A DNA stretch of 64,000 bases from the NCBI RefSeq assembly GCF_013409625.1, contig NZ_JACCBF010000001.1:124001-188000 (forward strand), in the 5' to 3' direction. Origin of the DNA: Nocardioides kongjuensis (lineage in GTDB: Bacteria; Actinomycetota; Actinomycetes; Propionibacteriales; Nocardioidaceae). Position 1 is the first letter of the stretch, and each line of letters opens with the position of its first letter. The position numbers and the translations under genes are program-made. A model generated the notes under the pieces. That model did not search any database and had not been told where the DNA came from. It was given only the letters and a program-made list of their open reading frames with translations. Below are positions 26,742 through 35,651 of the stretch, piece after piece.

Positions 26742-26773
26742 TGAGGTTCGAGGCTCGCTGCCCTCGCACCTCA
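26742..26773 (+). other. intercistronic hairpin between ilvN and ilvC
   Basis: TGAGGT / ACCTCA outer stem (26742-26747 with 26768-26773) and CGAGG / CCTCG inner stem. There is no U tract. It may tune ilvC expression by partial termination, processing or mRNA stability. Confidence 0.4.
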
Positions 26774-26801
26774 ACCACCGAGATACAAGGAGAAGCCCGA
26801 C

Positions 26802-27827
26802 GTGGCTGAGATCTACTACGACGACGACGCCGACCTGTCCCTGATCCAGGGCAAGCACGTCGCCGTCATCGGTTACGGCAGCCAGGGCCACGCGCACGCG
26901 CTGAACCTGCGCGACTCCGGCGTCGACGTCCGCGTCGGCCTCAAGGAGGGCTCGAAGAGCCGCGCCAAGGCGGAGGAGGAGGGCCTGCGCGTCCTGACCC
27001 CCCGCGAGGCCGCGGAGGAGGCCGACGTCATCGTCATCCTCGCCCCCGACCAGGTGCAGCGTCACCTGTACGCCGACGACATCGCGCCGGCGCTCGCCGA
27101 GGGCGACACCCTGGTCTTCGGCCACGGATTCAACATCCGCTTCGGCTACATCCAGCCGCCGGCCGGCGTCGACGTCATCCTCGTCGCGCCGAAGGCCCCG
27201 GGCCACACCGTGCGCCGCGAGTACGTCGCCGGGCGCGGCATCCCGGACATCATCGCCGTCGAGCAGGACGCCTCGGGCAAGGCCTGGGACCTCGCGAAGT
27301 CCTACGCGAAGGGCATCGGCGGCACCCGCGCCGGCGTCATCAAGACCACCTTCACCGAGGAGACCGAGACCGACCTGTTCGGTGAGCAGTCGGTCCTGTG
27401 CGGTGGTGTCTCGCAGCTGATCCAGTACGGCTACGAGACCCTCACCGAGGCCGGCTACCAGGGCGAGATCGCCTACTTCGAGGTCCTTCACGAGCTCAAG
27501 CTCATCGTCGACCTGATGTGGGAGGGCGGCATCGCCAAGCAGCGCTGGTCGGTCTCCGACACCGCTGAGTACGGCGACTACGTCTCCGGCCCGCGCGTCA
27601 TCGACCCGCACGTGAAGGAGAACATGCAGGCCGTCCTCGCCGACATCCAGAGCGGCGCGTTCGCCGAGCGCTTCATCGCCGACCAGGACGCCGGCGCGCC
27701 GGAGTTCAAGGCGCTGCGTGAGAAGGGTGCCCAGCACCCGATCGAGGCCGTCGGCAAGACCCTGCGCTCGCACTTCTCGTGGGCGCACACCGACGACGAC
27801 TACACCGAGGGCTCGGCCGCGCGCTGA
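26802..27827 (+). CDS. ilvC: ketol-acid reductoisomerase, class I
   Basis: 341 residues from GTG 26802 with AAGGAG nine bases upstream. It isomerises and reduces acetolactate or acetohydroxybutyrate with NADPH and Mg2+. The Rossmann motif [17 protein letters not shown] is near residue 24; [13 protein letters not shown], the metal-binding [15 protein letters not shown] and [17 protein letters not shown] of the C-terminal knotted domain are present. The short length marks the class I enzyme. It is the last gene of ilvBNC; a strong hairpin follows. Confidence 0.97.
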   Translation: MAEIYYDDDADLSLIQGKHVAVIGYGSQGHAHALNLRDSGVDVRVGLKEGSKSRAKAEEEGLRVLTPREAAEEADVIVILAPDQVQRHLYADDIAPALAEGDTLVFGHGFNIRFGYIQPPAGVDVILVAPKAPGHTVRREYVAGRGIPDIIAVEQDASGKAWDLAKSYAKGIGGTRAGVIKTTFTEETETDLFGEQSVLCGGVSQLIQYGYETLTEAGYQGEIAYFEVLHELKLIVDLMWEGGIAKQRWSVSDTAEYGDYVSGPRVIDPHVKENMQAVLADIQSGAFAERFIADQDAGAPEFKALREKGAQHPIEAVGKTLRSHFSWAHTDDDYTEGSAAR

Positions 27828-27844
27828 CCTCGCGTCGTACGCAC

Positions 27845-27877
27845 GACACCCCCGGACCCGTCAGGGCCGGGGGTGTC
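27845..27877 (+). terminator. terminator of ilvBNC
   Basis: An 11-bp perfect stem (GACACCCCCGG, 27845-27855, with 27867-27877) 18 bases after the ilvC stop. GC-rich with no U run, the usual form in this genome. Confidence 0.7.
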
Positions 27878-27902
27878 GGCGTCTCGTGGCAGGGTTGCGG
27901 AC

Positions 27903-28295
27903 ATGGGCTACCCGCGGCTGCGCAGCACCGTCCTCGACACCACCGACGTCCCCCTGCTGGCGGAGTTCTACCGCCGGCTCCTCGGCTGGTCCTACCCCGA
28001 GGGCTTCGACATCGACGAGTTCACCGACTGGCGCTCGATCGTCGGGCCCTCCGGCGAGCGGCTGTCCTTCCAGCAGGTCGACGAGCTCGCTGCGACGACC
28101 TGGCCGGACGCCGAGGTGCCGCAGCAGCTGCACCTCGACTTCCAGGTCGAGGACCGCACCGACCTCGAGGTGAACCACCAGCGCGCCCTCGAGCTGGGCG
28201 CCGTCGTCCGCTCCGACCAGTCCGACGACCCCGAGGAGCCGTTGCGCGTGTACGCCGACCCGGCGGGCCACACCTTCTGCCTGTTCACCCGCTGA
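27903..28295 (+). CDS. VOC family protein
   Basis: 130 residues from ATG 27903. Motifs: RLRSTVLDTTDVPLLAEFYRRLLGW opens the first module and RVYADPAGHTFCLF closes the second, typical of glyoxalase/bleomycin-resistance-fold proteins of actinobacteria; the metal-ligand Glu expected before the end is replaced in CLF. Function is therefore uncertain. CAGGGT seven bases upstream may be a leaderless -10. The last 11 bases overlap the convergent gene. Confidence 0.85.
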   Translation: MGYPRLRSTVLDTTDVPLLAEFYRRLLGWSYPEGFDIDEFTDWRSIVGPSGERLSFQQVDELAATTWPDAEVPQQLHLDFQVEDRTDLEVNHQRALELGAVVRSDQSDDPEEPLRVYADPAGHTFCLFTR

Positions 28296-28749
28296 GGGGC
28301 CCGAGGACCTCGGCCAGCCGGCCGTCGAGGGCGTGCGAGCCTCCGGCGAGCGAGAGCCGCCTGATCCCGCCGGCGGTCACCAGCTCGATGGCCGTCGAGC
28401 GGCCGTCGGCCCCGGTCGACACCGACACCGCCGTGATGGAGGAGCGCGGGACCAGGACCGTCTCCACGTGGTGCCGGCGTTGCCGGTGGGCGACGACGAC
28501 GGTCGTCGGCGTGACGACGATCAGCCCGTCGACGGGCCTGCCGTCCAGGTCCTGCACGACAGCCGCGAGGTCGACCACGTCGTCCGAGGCGACGACAGGC
28601 CCGATCGTCGCGGCGAGCCGGCGGTGCAGCCGCCGAGCACGGCGTGCGACCCGCCTGTCCCCGACGAGGAGACCGGTCTCCTCGAGCCCCACGTCAACCG
28701 CCGAGCCCGCACCTCCAGCCCCGGCAGATCGAGGTGACCGGTCGTCCAT
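28285..28749 (-). CDS. PH-domain-like protein of unknown function
   Basis: 154 residues from ATG 28749. The N-terminal region is helical and arginine-rich (RRVARRARRLHRRLAATIG); the C-terminal two thirds alternate short strands (GLIVVTPTTVVVAHRQ, HHVETVLVPRSSITAVSV, AIELVTAGGIRRLSL), the pattern of bacterial PH-like domains. There is no signal peptide. The call rests on pattern only. The upstream in-frame ATG was rejected because it adds 32 residues with no ribosome site. Convergent overlap with the VOC gene is 11 bases. Confidence 0.5.
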   Translation of the reverse strand: MDDRSPRSAGAGGAGSAVDVGLEETGLLVGDRRVARRARRLHRRLAATIGPVVASDDVVDLAAVVQDLDGRPVDGLIVVTPTTVVVAHRQRRHHVETVLVPRSSITAVSVSTGADGRSTAIELVTAGGIRRLSLAGGSHALDGRLAEVLGPLSG

Positions 28750-28816
28750 GGGCAGGACGCTAGGGCTTGCCACGAGAGGGCGTCGATGGGGAGAACTCCC
28801 CACCAGGAAAGGGAAT

Positions 28817-29251
28817 TCACCCGCTGACCACCAGCAGAACGGCACCCGCGCCCACCAGCGCGACCCCGCCCCACTGCAGGAGCGAGAGCCGCTCGCCGAG
28901 CAGGGTCACGCCGAAGACGGCCACGAGCACGACGCTGAGCTTGTCGACCGGTGCGACCAGTGAGGCGTCGCCGAGCTTGAGGGCGCGGAAGTAGCAGATC
29001 CAGGACGCACCGGTGGCGAGCCCGGACAGGACGAGGAACACCCAGGTCCGGGTGCCGACCTCGCCGGGGGAGTGGAACTTGCCGAGCGCCAGCAGGATCA
29101 GGCCGAGCGTGACCAGGATGACGACGGTGCGGACGAAGGTCGCGACGTCGGAGTCGATCTGCTTCACGCCCACCTTCGCGAAGATCGCCGTCAGGGCTGC
29201 GAAGGCGGCCGACAGCAGGGCCCAGAACCACCAGGTCGAGGTCAGCTCCAT
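28817..29251 (-). CDS. EamA/DMT-type half permease
   Basis: 144 residues with five hydrophobic segments (about 8-28, 36-55, 68-88, 95-115, 122-143). This is a single EamA repeat, whereas the gene at 6088 carries two; single-repeat members work as dimers, like small multidrug-resistance proteins. Motifs ALLSAAFAALTAIFAKVGV and ASLVAPVDKLSVVLVAVFGV with a GERLSLLQWGGVALVGAG end are typical. The substrate is unknown. Confidence 0.82.
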   Translation of the reverse strand: MELTSTWWFWALLSAAFAALTAIFAKVGVKQIDSDVATFVRTVVILVTLGLILLALGKFHSPGEVGTRTWVFLVLSGLATGASWICYFRALKLGDASLVAPVDKLSVVLVAVFGVTLLGERLSLLQWGGVALVGAGAVLLVVSG

Positions 29252-29313
29252 GCCCGGATCCTCGCACGGCCGCGCCCGGTGTGGGCGCGGCCTGCGCGGT
29301 CGTGCGGGCCGGG

Positions 29314-32190
29314 TCAGTGCAGGGCGATCGTGACGCTGGTTCCCTTCGCCGCGGAGTCGGCGGTGGCGACCTGGTCGCCGTACTGGCCCGCGGCGACGGG
29401 ACCGCCGGTGTCGGCGACGAGCTGGTCGGCGTGGGCGCCGCCGGTGCCGATCAGGCGTTGCCGCACGGTCGATCCGGCGGGCTCGGTGAAGGCCGTCGTC
29501 GCGGAGGACCGGTCGGCCCACACGGTGACCACCCAGTTGCCGGGCGTGCTGACCAGCGGACTGTGGTGCGTGGTCGTCGCGGTCGTCTCGCCGAGGCCGG
29601 CGACCGCGGCCACGGGACCACCGGGGTCGGTGCCGGAGTAGGCCAACACGGTCAGCGTCGCCTTCACCGCCGTGGCGCCGAAGCTGACGGTCACGTTGCG
29701 GCCGGCGTCGTCGGCCGCGGCCACCTTCTGCCAGACCACGGTCGTCATCGCGTCGGTGGCGGCGGGGGAACCGACCTGGGTCCAGCCCGCCGGTGCCGCG
29801 GGTACGGCGGTAGTGGCCGCCGAGACGACGGCGACCAGGCCGTCGCCGGCCTGCGCGGTCGCCGGGATCGGCGAGACGATGCTGGTCGCGTTGGTGACCT
29901 TGCCCGTGGAGTCCCGGTAGCCGATCTGGCTGGTGCCGCCCTGGATCACGACGGGCTGCGTCGTGGTGCCCGTGCCGCCGTTCTCGTCGGTCACGGTGAG
30001 CGTCACCTGGTAGGTGCCCGGCGCGGCGTACACGTGGCTGGGCTGGGCGCCCGTCGCCGTACCGCCGTCGCCGAAGCTCCACGCCCACGAGGTGACCGTG
30101 CCGTCGGCATCGGTCGACGCGGTGCCGTCGAAGGAGCAGGACTGCCCGGCGCAGGTCGGCGTGAACGCCGCGGTCGGCAGCTGGTTGGCGAGCGGGCCGA
30201 GGAACATGGTGCCGCTCGACCACACCGGGCTGGTGTCGATGCCGTTGCCGGTCACCCGGGTCCAGGTGCCGCTGGTGACGCCGTCCGCGACGGGCAGGCG
30301 CCACAGCTGGTTCGTCGACATGCCGGCCCACAGCTGGCCGTCGGCGTACACGAGGTTGCGGACGTCCTGCAGCAGCGGGAAGTTCGACGACGCGACCGTG
30401 AACTCGGCCGCTCCGACGATCAGGCTCTGCGGCGAGAACCAGCGCCAGAACACCTTCCCCTGCAGGCTGCGGGTGTAGTAGAGCCGACCGTCGGCGTACG
30501 CCATGCCGGTCACGTTGGACAGCTGCCCGTAGAGGTTGGGCACCCGGCCGCGATAGGTCTGCGTGCCACCACTGGTGGTGACGCTGCTCCAGTAGGGGTC
30601 GTTGTAGGGGTCGATGACGTTGTCCGGCCCGAACGCCGTGCCGTCGAAGGTCCGGTAGTGCAGCTTGTTGTCGGTCGCCCCGTAGACCAGCTTGGAGCCG
30701 ATCATGAACGCGCCGCGCACGTTGTTCCAGTTGGCTCCGCCCGTGGTGGGCACCGTGGTCGGGGTCGTGATCGAGGTGCCGGAGAACTGTCGCGTGGTGA
30801 CCGTGTTGGCGGAGAGCCGGTAGAGGCTGCGCGGCAGCACCGGGTCGGCCTGGGTGACCGGGGCCGTCCCGCCTTCCACAGGGAAGAAGGCGAGGCGGGC
30901 CCGGCGGTACTCACCGTTGCCGATGTACTCGGTGTCGCTGCCGACGTACACGCCGTTGTCGGTCGCCAGCAGCTCCTCGGCGCCGATGCCGCGCGGGTGC
31001 CGGCCCGGGTTCCAGGTCAACGGGATGCCGTTCTGCGGGTCGAGAGCGGCCAGGCCGGGCCGCGGCACCTGCCCGGCCTGCTCGTCGGAGCCGCTCTGGA
31101 TGGCGTTCATCCACTTCTGGTGGCCGCCGACGTAGACGACGTTGTCGGCGATCGCGACCGAGAGCAGCGAGTCCTGGCCGGTCGCGGCCTGCCAGGTCGG
31201 CTGCACGTCCTGGCCGGTGACCGCGGTGTCGAAGCGGGCCGCGGAGTCGCACAGCGTTCCGTTGTAGCCGGCGCCGCTGGAGGCGACCACGAAGTAGGAG
31301 CTGTCGGGGGAGTAGTCGACGTCGCGCACGTAGGAGTCGAAGGAGTTCTTGCTGCACGCGGGCGTGTAGCGCGTCGTCTTCCAGTCGGGGTCGACGTAGG
31401 CGTTGTCGGTGCCGAGCCGGATCAGCACGACCTGGTCGCGGTCGAGGCCGTCGGCGTGCTTGAAGTTGCCGATCCCGACCAGTCGGGAGCCGTCGGGGCT
31501 GGCGGCCAGCTTCCCGACGCCCACCGGCGCCTTCGCCGTACCGGAGGGCCAGTTGTGGTTCGTGTCGACGGCGACCTTGAGGTACTCGTCCACCTCGCCG
31601 GTGGTCGCGCTCAGCGAGGCCAGCCCGGCCCGCGGCAGGGTGGCGACCGTGGTGAAGGTTCCTGCGAGGAACAGCCGGCTGCCGACGAGGGCGAGGTCGA
31701 GCACGCTGCCGTTGGGGCTGGGGTTCTTGAACCCCGGGACCAGGGCCCCGGTGGTCGTGTTGATCTTGATGACGTTGCGGACCTTCGTCGTACCGGCGAG
31801 CTTGAAGGTGCCGGCGACGTACAGCGCGCTGCCGTCCGGCGACGCCACGATCGCGGTCACCTGGCCGTCGAGCGCCGGCGCGAAGACCGGGTCGATGACG
31901 CCGGTGCCACGGTCGTAGGCGAACAGGTACGGCGTCGGCAGCTGCGCGCTCGTGTCCGGGTTCTGCGCCAGGGTGAAGGTGCCACCCACGAAGACCTTGC
32001 TGCCGACCTCGGCGATCGCCAGCGTCCGACCGTCCAGGATGTTCGGTGTCGTCGCCGGCACTGCCGACGGGATCAGCCGATGGTGCGCCGGTTGCGCGTG
32101 CGCGGGTGACTGTCCCGCGCCGGCGGCGCCGAGGAGGGCAGCCACCATGGCCGCGACGAGCAGGATGATGCGGACAGGACGACTGCGCAC
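29314..32190 (-). CDS. large secreted protein with N-terminal propeller and PKD domain
   Basis: 958 residues from GTG 32190, chosen because it starts a proper signal peptide (RSRPVRIILLVAAMVAALLG, cleavage near AHA-QPA). Residues about 35-620 carry repeats such as VFVGGTFTLAQN, LYVAGTFKLAGT, LFLAGTFTTVAT and VYVGGHQKWMN, the form of delta-60 or propeller-type repeats. A PKD domain (about 665-745) has the diagnostic SWAWSFGDGGTATGAQPSHVYAAPGTYQVTLTVTD spread. The C-terminal about 190 residues form another beta domain. Likely a cell-surface or extracellular adhesion or binding protein; no enzyme motif is seen. No sortase signal or final membrane anchor is present. Confidence 0.8.
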   Translation of the reverse strand: MRSRPVRIILLVAAMVAALLGAAGAGQSPAHAQPAHHRLIPSAVPATTPNILDGRTLAIAEVGSKVFVGGTFTLAQNPDTSAQLPTPYLFAYDRGTGVIDPVFAPALDGQVTAIVASPDGSALYVAGTFKLAGTTKVRNVIKINTTTGALVPGFKNPSPNGSVLDLALVGSRLFLAGTFTTVATLPRAGLASLSATTGEVDEYLKVAVDTNHNWPSGTAKAPVGVGKLAASPDGSRLVGIGNFKHADGLDRDQVVLIRLGTDNAYVDPDWKTTRYTPACSKNSFDSYVRDVDYSPDSSYFVVASSGAGYNGTLCDSAARFDTAVTGQDVQPTWQAATGQDSLLSVAIADNVVYVGGHQKWMNAIQSGSDEQAGQVPRPGLAALDPQNGIPLTWNPGRHPRGIGAEELLATDNGVYVGSDTEYIGNGEYRRARLAFFPVEGGTAPVTQADPVLPRSLYRLSANTVTTRQFSGTSITTPTTVPTTGGANWNNVRGAFMIGSKLVYGATDNKLHYRTFDGTAFGPDNVIDPYNDPYWSSVTTSGGTQTYRGRVPNLYGQLSNVTGMAYADGRLYYTRSLQGKVFWRWFSPQSLIVGAAEFTVASSNFPLLQDVRNLVYADGQLWAGMSTNQLWRLPVADGVTSGTWTRVTGNGIDTSPVWSSGTMFLGPLANQLPTAAFTPTCAGQSCSFDGTASTDADGTVTSWAWSFGDGGTATGAQPSHVYAAPGTYQVTLTVTDENGGTGTTTQPVVIQGGTSQIGYRDSTGKVTNATSIVSPIPATAQAGDGLVAVVSAATTAVPAAPAGWTQVGSPAATDAMTTVVWQKVAAADDAGRNVTVSFGATAVKATLTVLAYSGTDPGGPVAAVAGLGETTATTTHHSPLVSTPGNWVVTVWADRSSATTAFTEPAGSTVRQRLIGTGGAHADQLVADTGGPVAAGQYGDQVATADSAAKGTSVTIALH

Positions 32191-32313
32191 GGTTGGCCCC
32201 CAGGTGAGTCTGTCGAGACCACACGACGCTCGCATGTTCCCGCCCCGGGCGACTCACCCATGTTGGGCATCTGCATGCACGCCGACCCGGCAGGAACTGG
32301 CTCGGGAAATGCC

Positions 32314-32362
32314 CCGACCCGGCAGAAGATGACATCGGGGGAGTCATCTTCTGCCGGGTCGG
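32314..32362 (-). terminator. 20-bp perfect-stem hairpin after the ABC exporter
   Basis: Arms 32314-32333 and 32343-32362 are exact complements with a 9-base loop. It lies 32 bases beyond the stop of the ABC permease gene (32394) and about 125 bases upstream of the secreted-protein gene on the same strand. A partial third copy of the arm (GCCGACCCGGCAG) occurs at 32281-32293. Confidence 0.65.
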
Positions 32363-32393
32363 CGCTGATGGCGAGCTGCTTCGAGCCGGGTCG

Positions 32394-33272
32394 CTACTTC
32401 ACCTCGGAGCGGAGCACCAGCCGGGTGCCGATGAGGAGCGGCAGCGCGATCCACAGGAGCGAGGTGACGCCGAGCTGGGCCCACTCCTGGCCGGTGAGGC
32501 TGCTGTCGAAGAGCAGGAAGCGGGTCTGGTTGAGGTCGAACCAGCCGGCGTTGTCGGCCCACCACTCCTGGGCGGAGGCCAGGGCGCCGGACAGGCCGGG
32601 GAGCACGAGGTTGACCACGAAGTAGCCGACGATCGCGGCGGGCGAGCTGCGGAACAGCAGGCCGAGCGCGAAGCCGAGCAGCATGCCGAGCTCGTTGGCG
32701 AGCACGATCTGCGCGAAGGTGCCGAACGAGATGTCCCAGACCGGGTCGACGCCGGTGATCATCGAGGTGACCAGGTTGCCGAGGGCGCCCACGCCGAGCG
32801 CGATGAGCATGCCGGCGAAGCCGATGGCCAACGTGTTGAGCAGCTTGGCCGCCAGCACCCGGGAGCGGCCCGGCACCAGGGTGAACGTGGTCAGCGTGGT
32901 GCGCTGGCTCCACTCGCTGGTCACCGCGAGCACGCCGATCACCGGGAGGATGATCGACATCGGGCTGCCGATCGCCGCGGCGAACGAGTCGAAGGTGAGG
33001 TCGTCGCGATCGCCGACCAGCAGCGTGATCACCGTGGCGATGGCGGAGGTGATGACGATGCTCGCCATCAGCCAGAAGCCGGAGCGGGTGTCGAACATCT
33101 TGCGCAGCTCGACGCGCTGCACCCGGCTGAACGGGGTCCGGGCGGGCACGGGACGCGTCCGCTCGGGTACGACGCCCGGTGCGGCGTCGAGGGTGGTGGC
33201 TCTCGGATCGGGGTCCCCGCTGAGTTGTTCGGGGGAGCGAAGCGGAGGAGAAGAACTCAGTGGGGTGATCAT
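32394..33272 (-). CDS. ABC-2 type transporter permease
   Basis: 292 residues. A polar N-terminal segment (about 1-55) precedes six membrane segments (about 65-85, 100-118, 145-170, 188-210, 215-238, 262-282). FSRVQRVELRKMFDTRSGFWLM is the cytoplasmic lead-in typical of ABC-2 exporters of the NatB or ABC2_membrane_5 type. It partners the ATPase encoded just upstream, whose stop overlaps this ATG by 4 bases. Probable export of a lipid, peptide or drug; the substrate is unknown. Confidence 0.85.
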   Translation of the reverse strand: MITPLSSSPPLRSPEQLSGDPDPRATTLDAAPGVVPERTRPVPARTPFSRVQRVELRKMFDTRSGFWLMASIVITSAIATVITLLVGDRDDLTFDSFAAAIGSPMSIILPVIGVLAVTSEWSQRTTLTTFTLVPGRSRVLAAKLLNTLAIGFAGMLIALGVGALGNLVTSMITGVDPVWDISFGTFAQIVLANELGMLLGFALGLLFRSSPAAIVGYFVVNLVLPGLSGALASAQEWWADNAGWFDLNQTRFLLFDSSLTGQEWAQLGVTSLLWIALPLLIGTRLVLRSEVK

Positions 33273-34201
33273 GCCGCTGCTCCTTGGGTGGTGGTGGTCT
33301 GGGTGGTGGTGACGGTCTCGCGCTGGCTCTCGGCGGTGAGCGCCAGGAACATCTCCTCGAGGCCGGCGCCGTCGGCGGCGCGCAGCTCGGTGACGGCGAT
33401 GCCGGCCGCGAAGGCGGCCTGGCCGACGCGGGTGAGGTCGGCCTCGGCGAGGACGGCGCCACCGGAGGTGGGCCGCGCGGTGATCCCGGCGGCGGCCAGC
33501 GCGGCGGCGAGCGTCGTGCCGTCGGCGGCGCGGACCAGGGTGCCGGCGCCGGCGAGCAGCTCCTCCTTGGTGCCCTGGGCGACGATCCGGCCGTTGCCGA
33601 TGACGACGAGGTCGTCGGCGATGACCTCGATCTCGTGCAGCAGGTGGCTGGAGAGCAGGACGGTGCCGCCCTGGTCGGCGAAGTCGCGCAGCAGGTCGCG
33701 CATCCAGCGGATGCCGGCCGGGTCCAGGCCGTTGGCGGGCTCGTCGAGGATCAGCACCTCGGGGTTGCCGAGCAGCGCCGTACCGATGCCCAGGCGCTGC
33801 CGCATGCCCAGCGAGTAGTTGCGGACCCGGCGGCTGGCCTCGTCCGGCGTCAGGCTGACCCGCTCGAGCATCTCGTCGACACGGGTGCGCGGCAGGCCCA
33901 TGGTCAGGGCGGCGATCGTGAGGATCTCGCGCCCGGTCCGCCCGGCGTGCTGGGCCGACGCGTCCAGGAGCACGCCGACCTCGCGGCCCGGGTCGGGCAG
34001 GTCGGCGAAACGGCGCCCGAGGACGCGGACCTCACCGCTGCCGGGCGCCGTCAGGCCGACCATCACCCGCATGGTGGTGGACTTGCCGGCACCGTTGGGT
34101 CCGAGGAACCCGGTGACGCGGCCCGGTGCGGCGGTGAACGACACGTCGTCGACGGCGGTGAAGCTCCCGTACGACTTGCTGAGGGACTCGACTGTGATCA
34201 T
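33269..34201 (-). CDS. ABC transporter ATP-binding protein
   Basis: 310 residues. Walker A GPNGAGKST (residues 34-42), Q-loop region, signature YSLGMRQRLGIG, Walker B VLILDEPANGLDP and switch His in LLSSHLLHEIE. The C-terminal extension (about 220-310) is the kind seen in exporter ATPases of the DrrA/CcmA group. First gene of a two-gene exporter operon; the stop overlaps the permease start. Confidence 0.93.
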   Translation of the reverse strand: MITVESLSKSYGSFTAVDDVSFTAAPGRVTGFLGPNGAGKSTTMRVMVGLTAPGSGEVRVLGRRFADLPDPGREVGVLLDASAQHAGRTGREILTIAALTMGLPRTRVDEMLERVSLTPDEASRRVRNYSLGMRQRLGIGTALLGNPEVLILDEPANGLDPAGIRWMRDLLRDFADQGGTVLLSSHLLHEIEVIADDLVVIGNGRIVAQGTKEELLAGAGTLVRAADGTTLAAALAAAGITARPTSGGAVLAEADLTRVGQAAFAAGIAVTELRAADGAGLEEMFLALTAESQRETVTTTQTTTTQGAAA

Positions 34202-34332
34202 GTCCCGAAGCCTGTCGCCCGGAGGGGGCCGCTCGCTTCGGGCAGATCCCTTGACCCGTCCCTGACCTCGCCCCCGCGGCCCCTAGGGGTTCGCCGGGGA
34301 AGCAATCAGGGGTACGACGCGTTGCACCCCTC

Positions 34333-34986
34333 GTGCGTATCGAGATCTGGGCTGACGTCGTGTGTCCGTGGTGCTACATCGGCAAGCGCCGACTGGAGAA
34401 GGCGCTCGCCTCGTTCGAGCACCGCGACGAGGTGGAGGTCGTCTACCGCTCCTACGAGCTGGACCCGTTCGCGCCCGAGGTCGGCACCGAGACCACCGTG
34501 CAGGTGCTGGGTCGCAAGTTCGGTGCCGACGAGGCCGGCACCCGGGAGATGATGGCCCGCGCCGACGAGGTCGCCGCGGGGGAGGGCCTGGAGTTCGCCC
34601 ACGCCGACGCGCTCCACGCGCGCACGCTGACCGCGCACCGCCTGCTCCACCTGGCCGCGGCCGAGGGTCGTCAGCACCAGCTGATGGAGCAGGTCCTGGC
34701 GGCGTACTTCACCCGCGGTGAGTCGCTCGGCGACCACGACGTGCTCCGCCGGGCGGCGGCCGCGGCCGGGCTCGACGCCGGCCGGGTCGAGGACGTGCTC
34801 GGCAGCGACGAGTTCCGCGACGAGGTGATGGCCGACGTCGCGCAGGCGCGGGCCTACGGCTCGAGCGGCGTCCCGTTCTTCGTCCTCGACGGCCGCTTCG
34901 GCATCTCCGGCGCGCAGCCGACCGAGCTGTTCGAGCAGGCGCTCACGCAGGCCTGGGACAGCCGCGAGGCCGAGCTCGTCGAGTAG
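34333..34986 (+). CDS. DsbA-family oxidoreductase, FrnE-like
   Basis: 217 residues from GTG 34333. Thioredoxin fold with the active-site CPWC (residues 11-14) directly after the first strand MRIEIWADVV, a large helical insert (about 60-150), and the cis-Pro loop GSSGVPFFVLDGRFGISGAQP. FrnE-type proteins are cytosolic 2-hydroxychromene-isomerase-like thiol oxidoreductases; no signal peptide is present here. It is divergent from the ABC exporter operon. Confidence 0.92.
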   Translation: MRIEIWADVVCPWCYIGKRRLEKALASFEHRDEVEVVYRSYELDPFAPEVGTETTVQVLGRKFGADEAGTREMMARADEVAAGEGLEFAHADALHARTLTAHRLLHLAAAEGRQHQLMEQVLAAYFTRGESLGDHDVLRRAAAAAGLDAGRVEDVLGSDEFRDEVMADVAQARAYGSSGVPFFVLDGRFGISGAQPTELFEQALTQAWDSREAELVE

Positions 34987-35018
34987 TCCGTCTCGGGCCA
35001 CAGCTCGACGAGCTCGGT

Positions 35019-35471
35019 TCAGGGCAGCAGCAGGACGACCGTCTCGGCGACGCAGGCCGGCTTGGCCTCGTCCTCGATCTCGATCGTGTGGTGCACGGTG
35101 AGCTGCTTGCCGCTGGGGATGTCGACGACGTCACCCATCGTGACGTGCAGCCGGATCCGCTTGCCGACGAGCAGCGGCGCGGGGAAGCGGACCTTGTTGA
35201 CGCCGTAGTTGAGCTTGGCGCCCGGGGTGCGCAGCGTGAACACCTGGCTGCCGAGCCACGGCACCAGCGACAGGGTCAGGTAGCCGTGGGCGATGGTGCC
35301 GCCGAACGGTCCCTCCTTGGCGCGCTCCAGGTCGACGTGGATCCACTGGTGGTCGCCGGTCGCGTCCGCGAACTGGTTGACCCGGCGCTGGTCGATGGTG
35401 ACCCAGTCACTGGTCCCCAGCTCGGTCCCGGCGGCCTCGGTGAGCTCCTCGAACGTCGTGAAAACGCGCAT
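35019..35471 (-). CDS. MaoC family (R)-hydratase-like protein
   Basis: 150 residues from ATG 35471, chosen because AAGGAG precedes it. Hot-dog fold with the hydratase-2 motif ATGDHQWIHVD...AHGYLTLSL, which supplies the catalytic Asp and His. The family hydrates enoyl-CoA or takes part in fatty-acid metabolism; many actinobacterial members are unassigned. It is convergent with the FrnE gene and divergent from efeUOB. Confidence 0.9.
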   Translation of the reverse strand: MRVFTTFEELTEAAGTELGTSDWVTIDQRRVNQFADATGDHQWIHVDLERAKEGPFGGTIAHGYLTLSLVPWLGSQVFTLRTPGAKLNYGVNKVRFPAPLLVGKRIRLHVTMGDVVDIPSGKQLTVHHTIEIEDEAKPACVAETVVLLLP

Positions 35472-35613
35472 GGCCTGACTCCTTCGTCGACGGCGAATCC
35501 CTGGTGCCTCGACCTTAGGACTCCCGGGTACGACGGTCAGCAACCGCCGCGCCCCGTCTCACGTCCCGGGGCGCCACCGGGCGCGCGGGACAGGTAGGTG
35601 AGGGCACCCTCCA

Positions 35614-35632
35614 TTAGGCAAGGCTAACCATG
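35614..35632 (+). promoter_or_regulatory. IdeR/DtxR-type iron box upstream of efeUOB
   Basis: TTAGGCAAGGCTAACCATG matches the 19-base IdeR/DtxR consensus TTAGGTTAGGCTAACCTAA at 14 of 19 positions, including the whole AGGCTAACC half. It lies 20 bases before efeU. Iron-loaded repressor would shut off the operon; this follows from knowledge of the family and the match seen here. Confidence 0.75.
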
Positions 35633-35651
35633 GGGAGTAACCTCGACGTTC

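Noticed and set aside
35593..35651. A short ORF (ATG 35629) ahead of efeU
   Set aside because: The ATG lies inside the iron box and yields a very short frame without a ribosome site.
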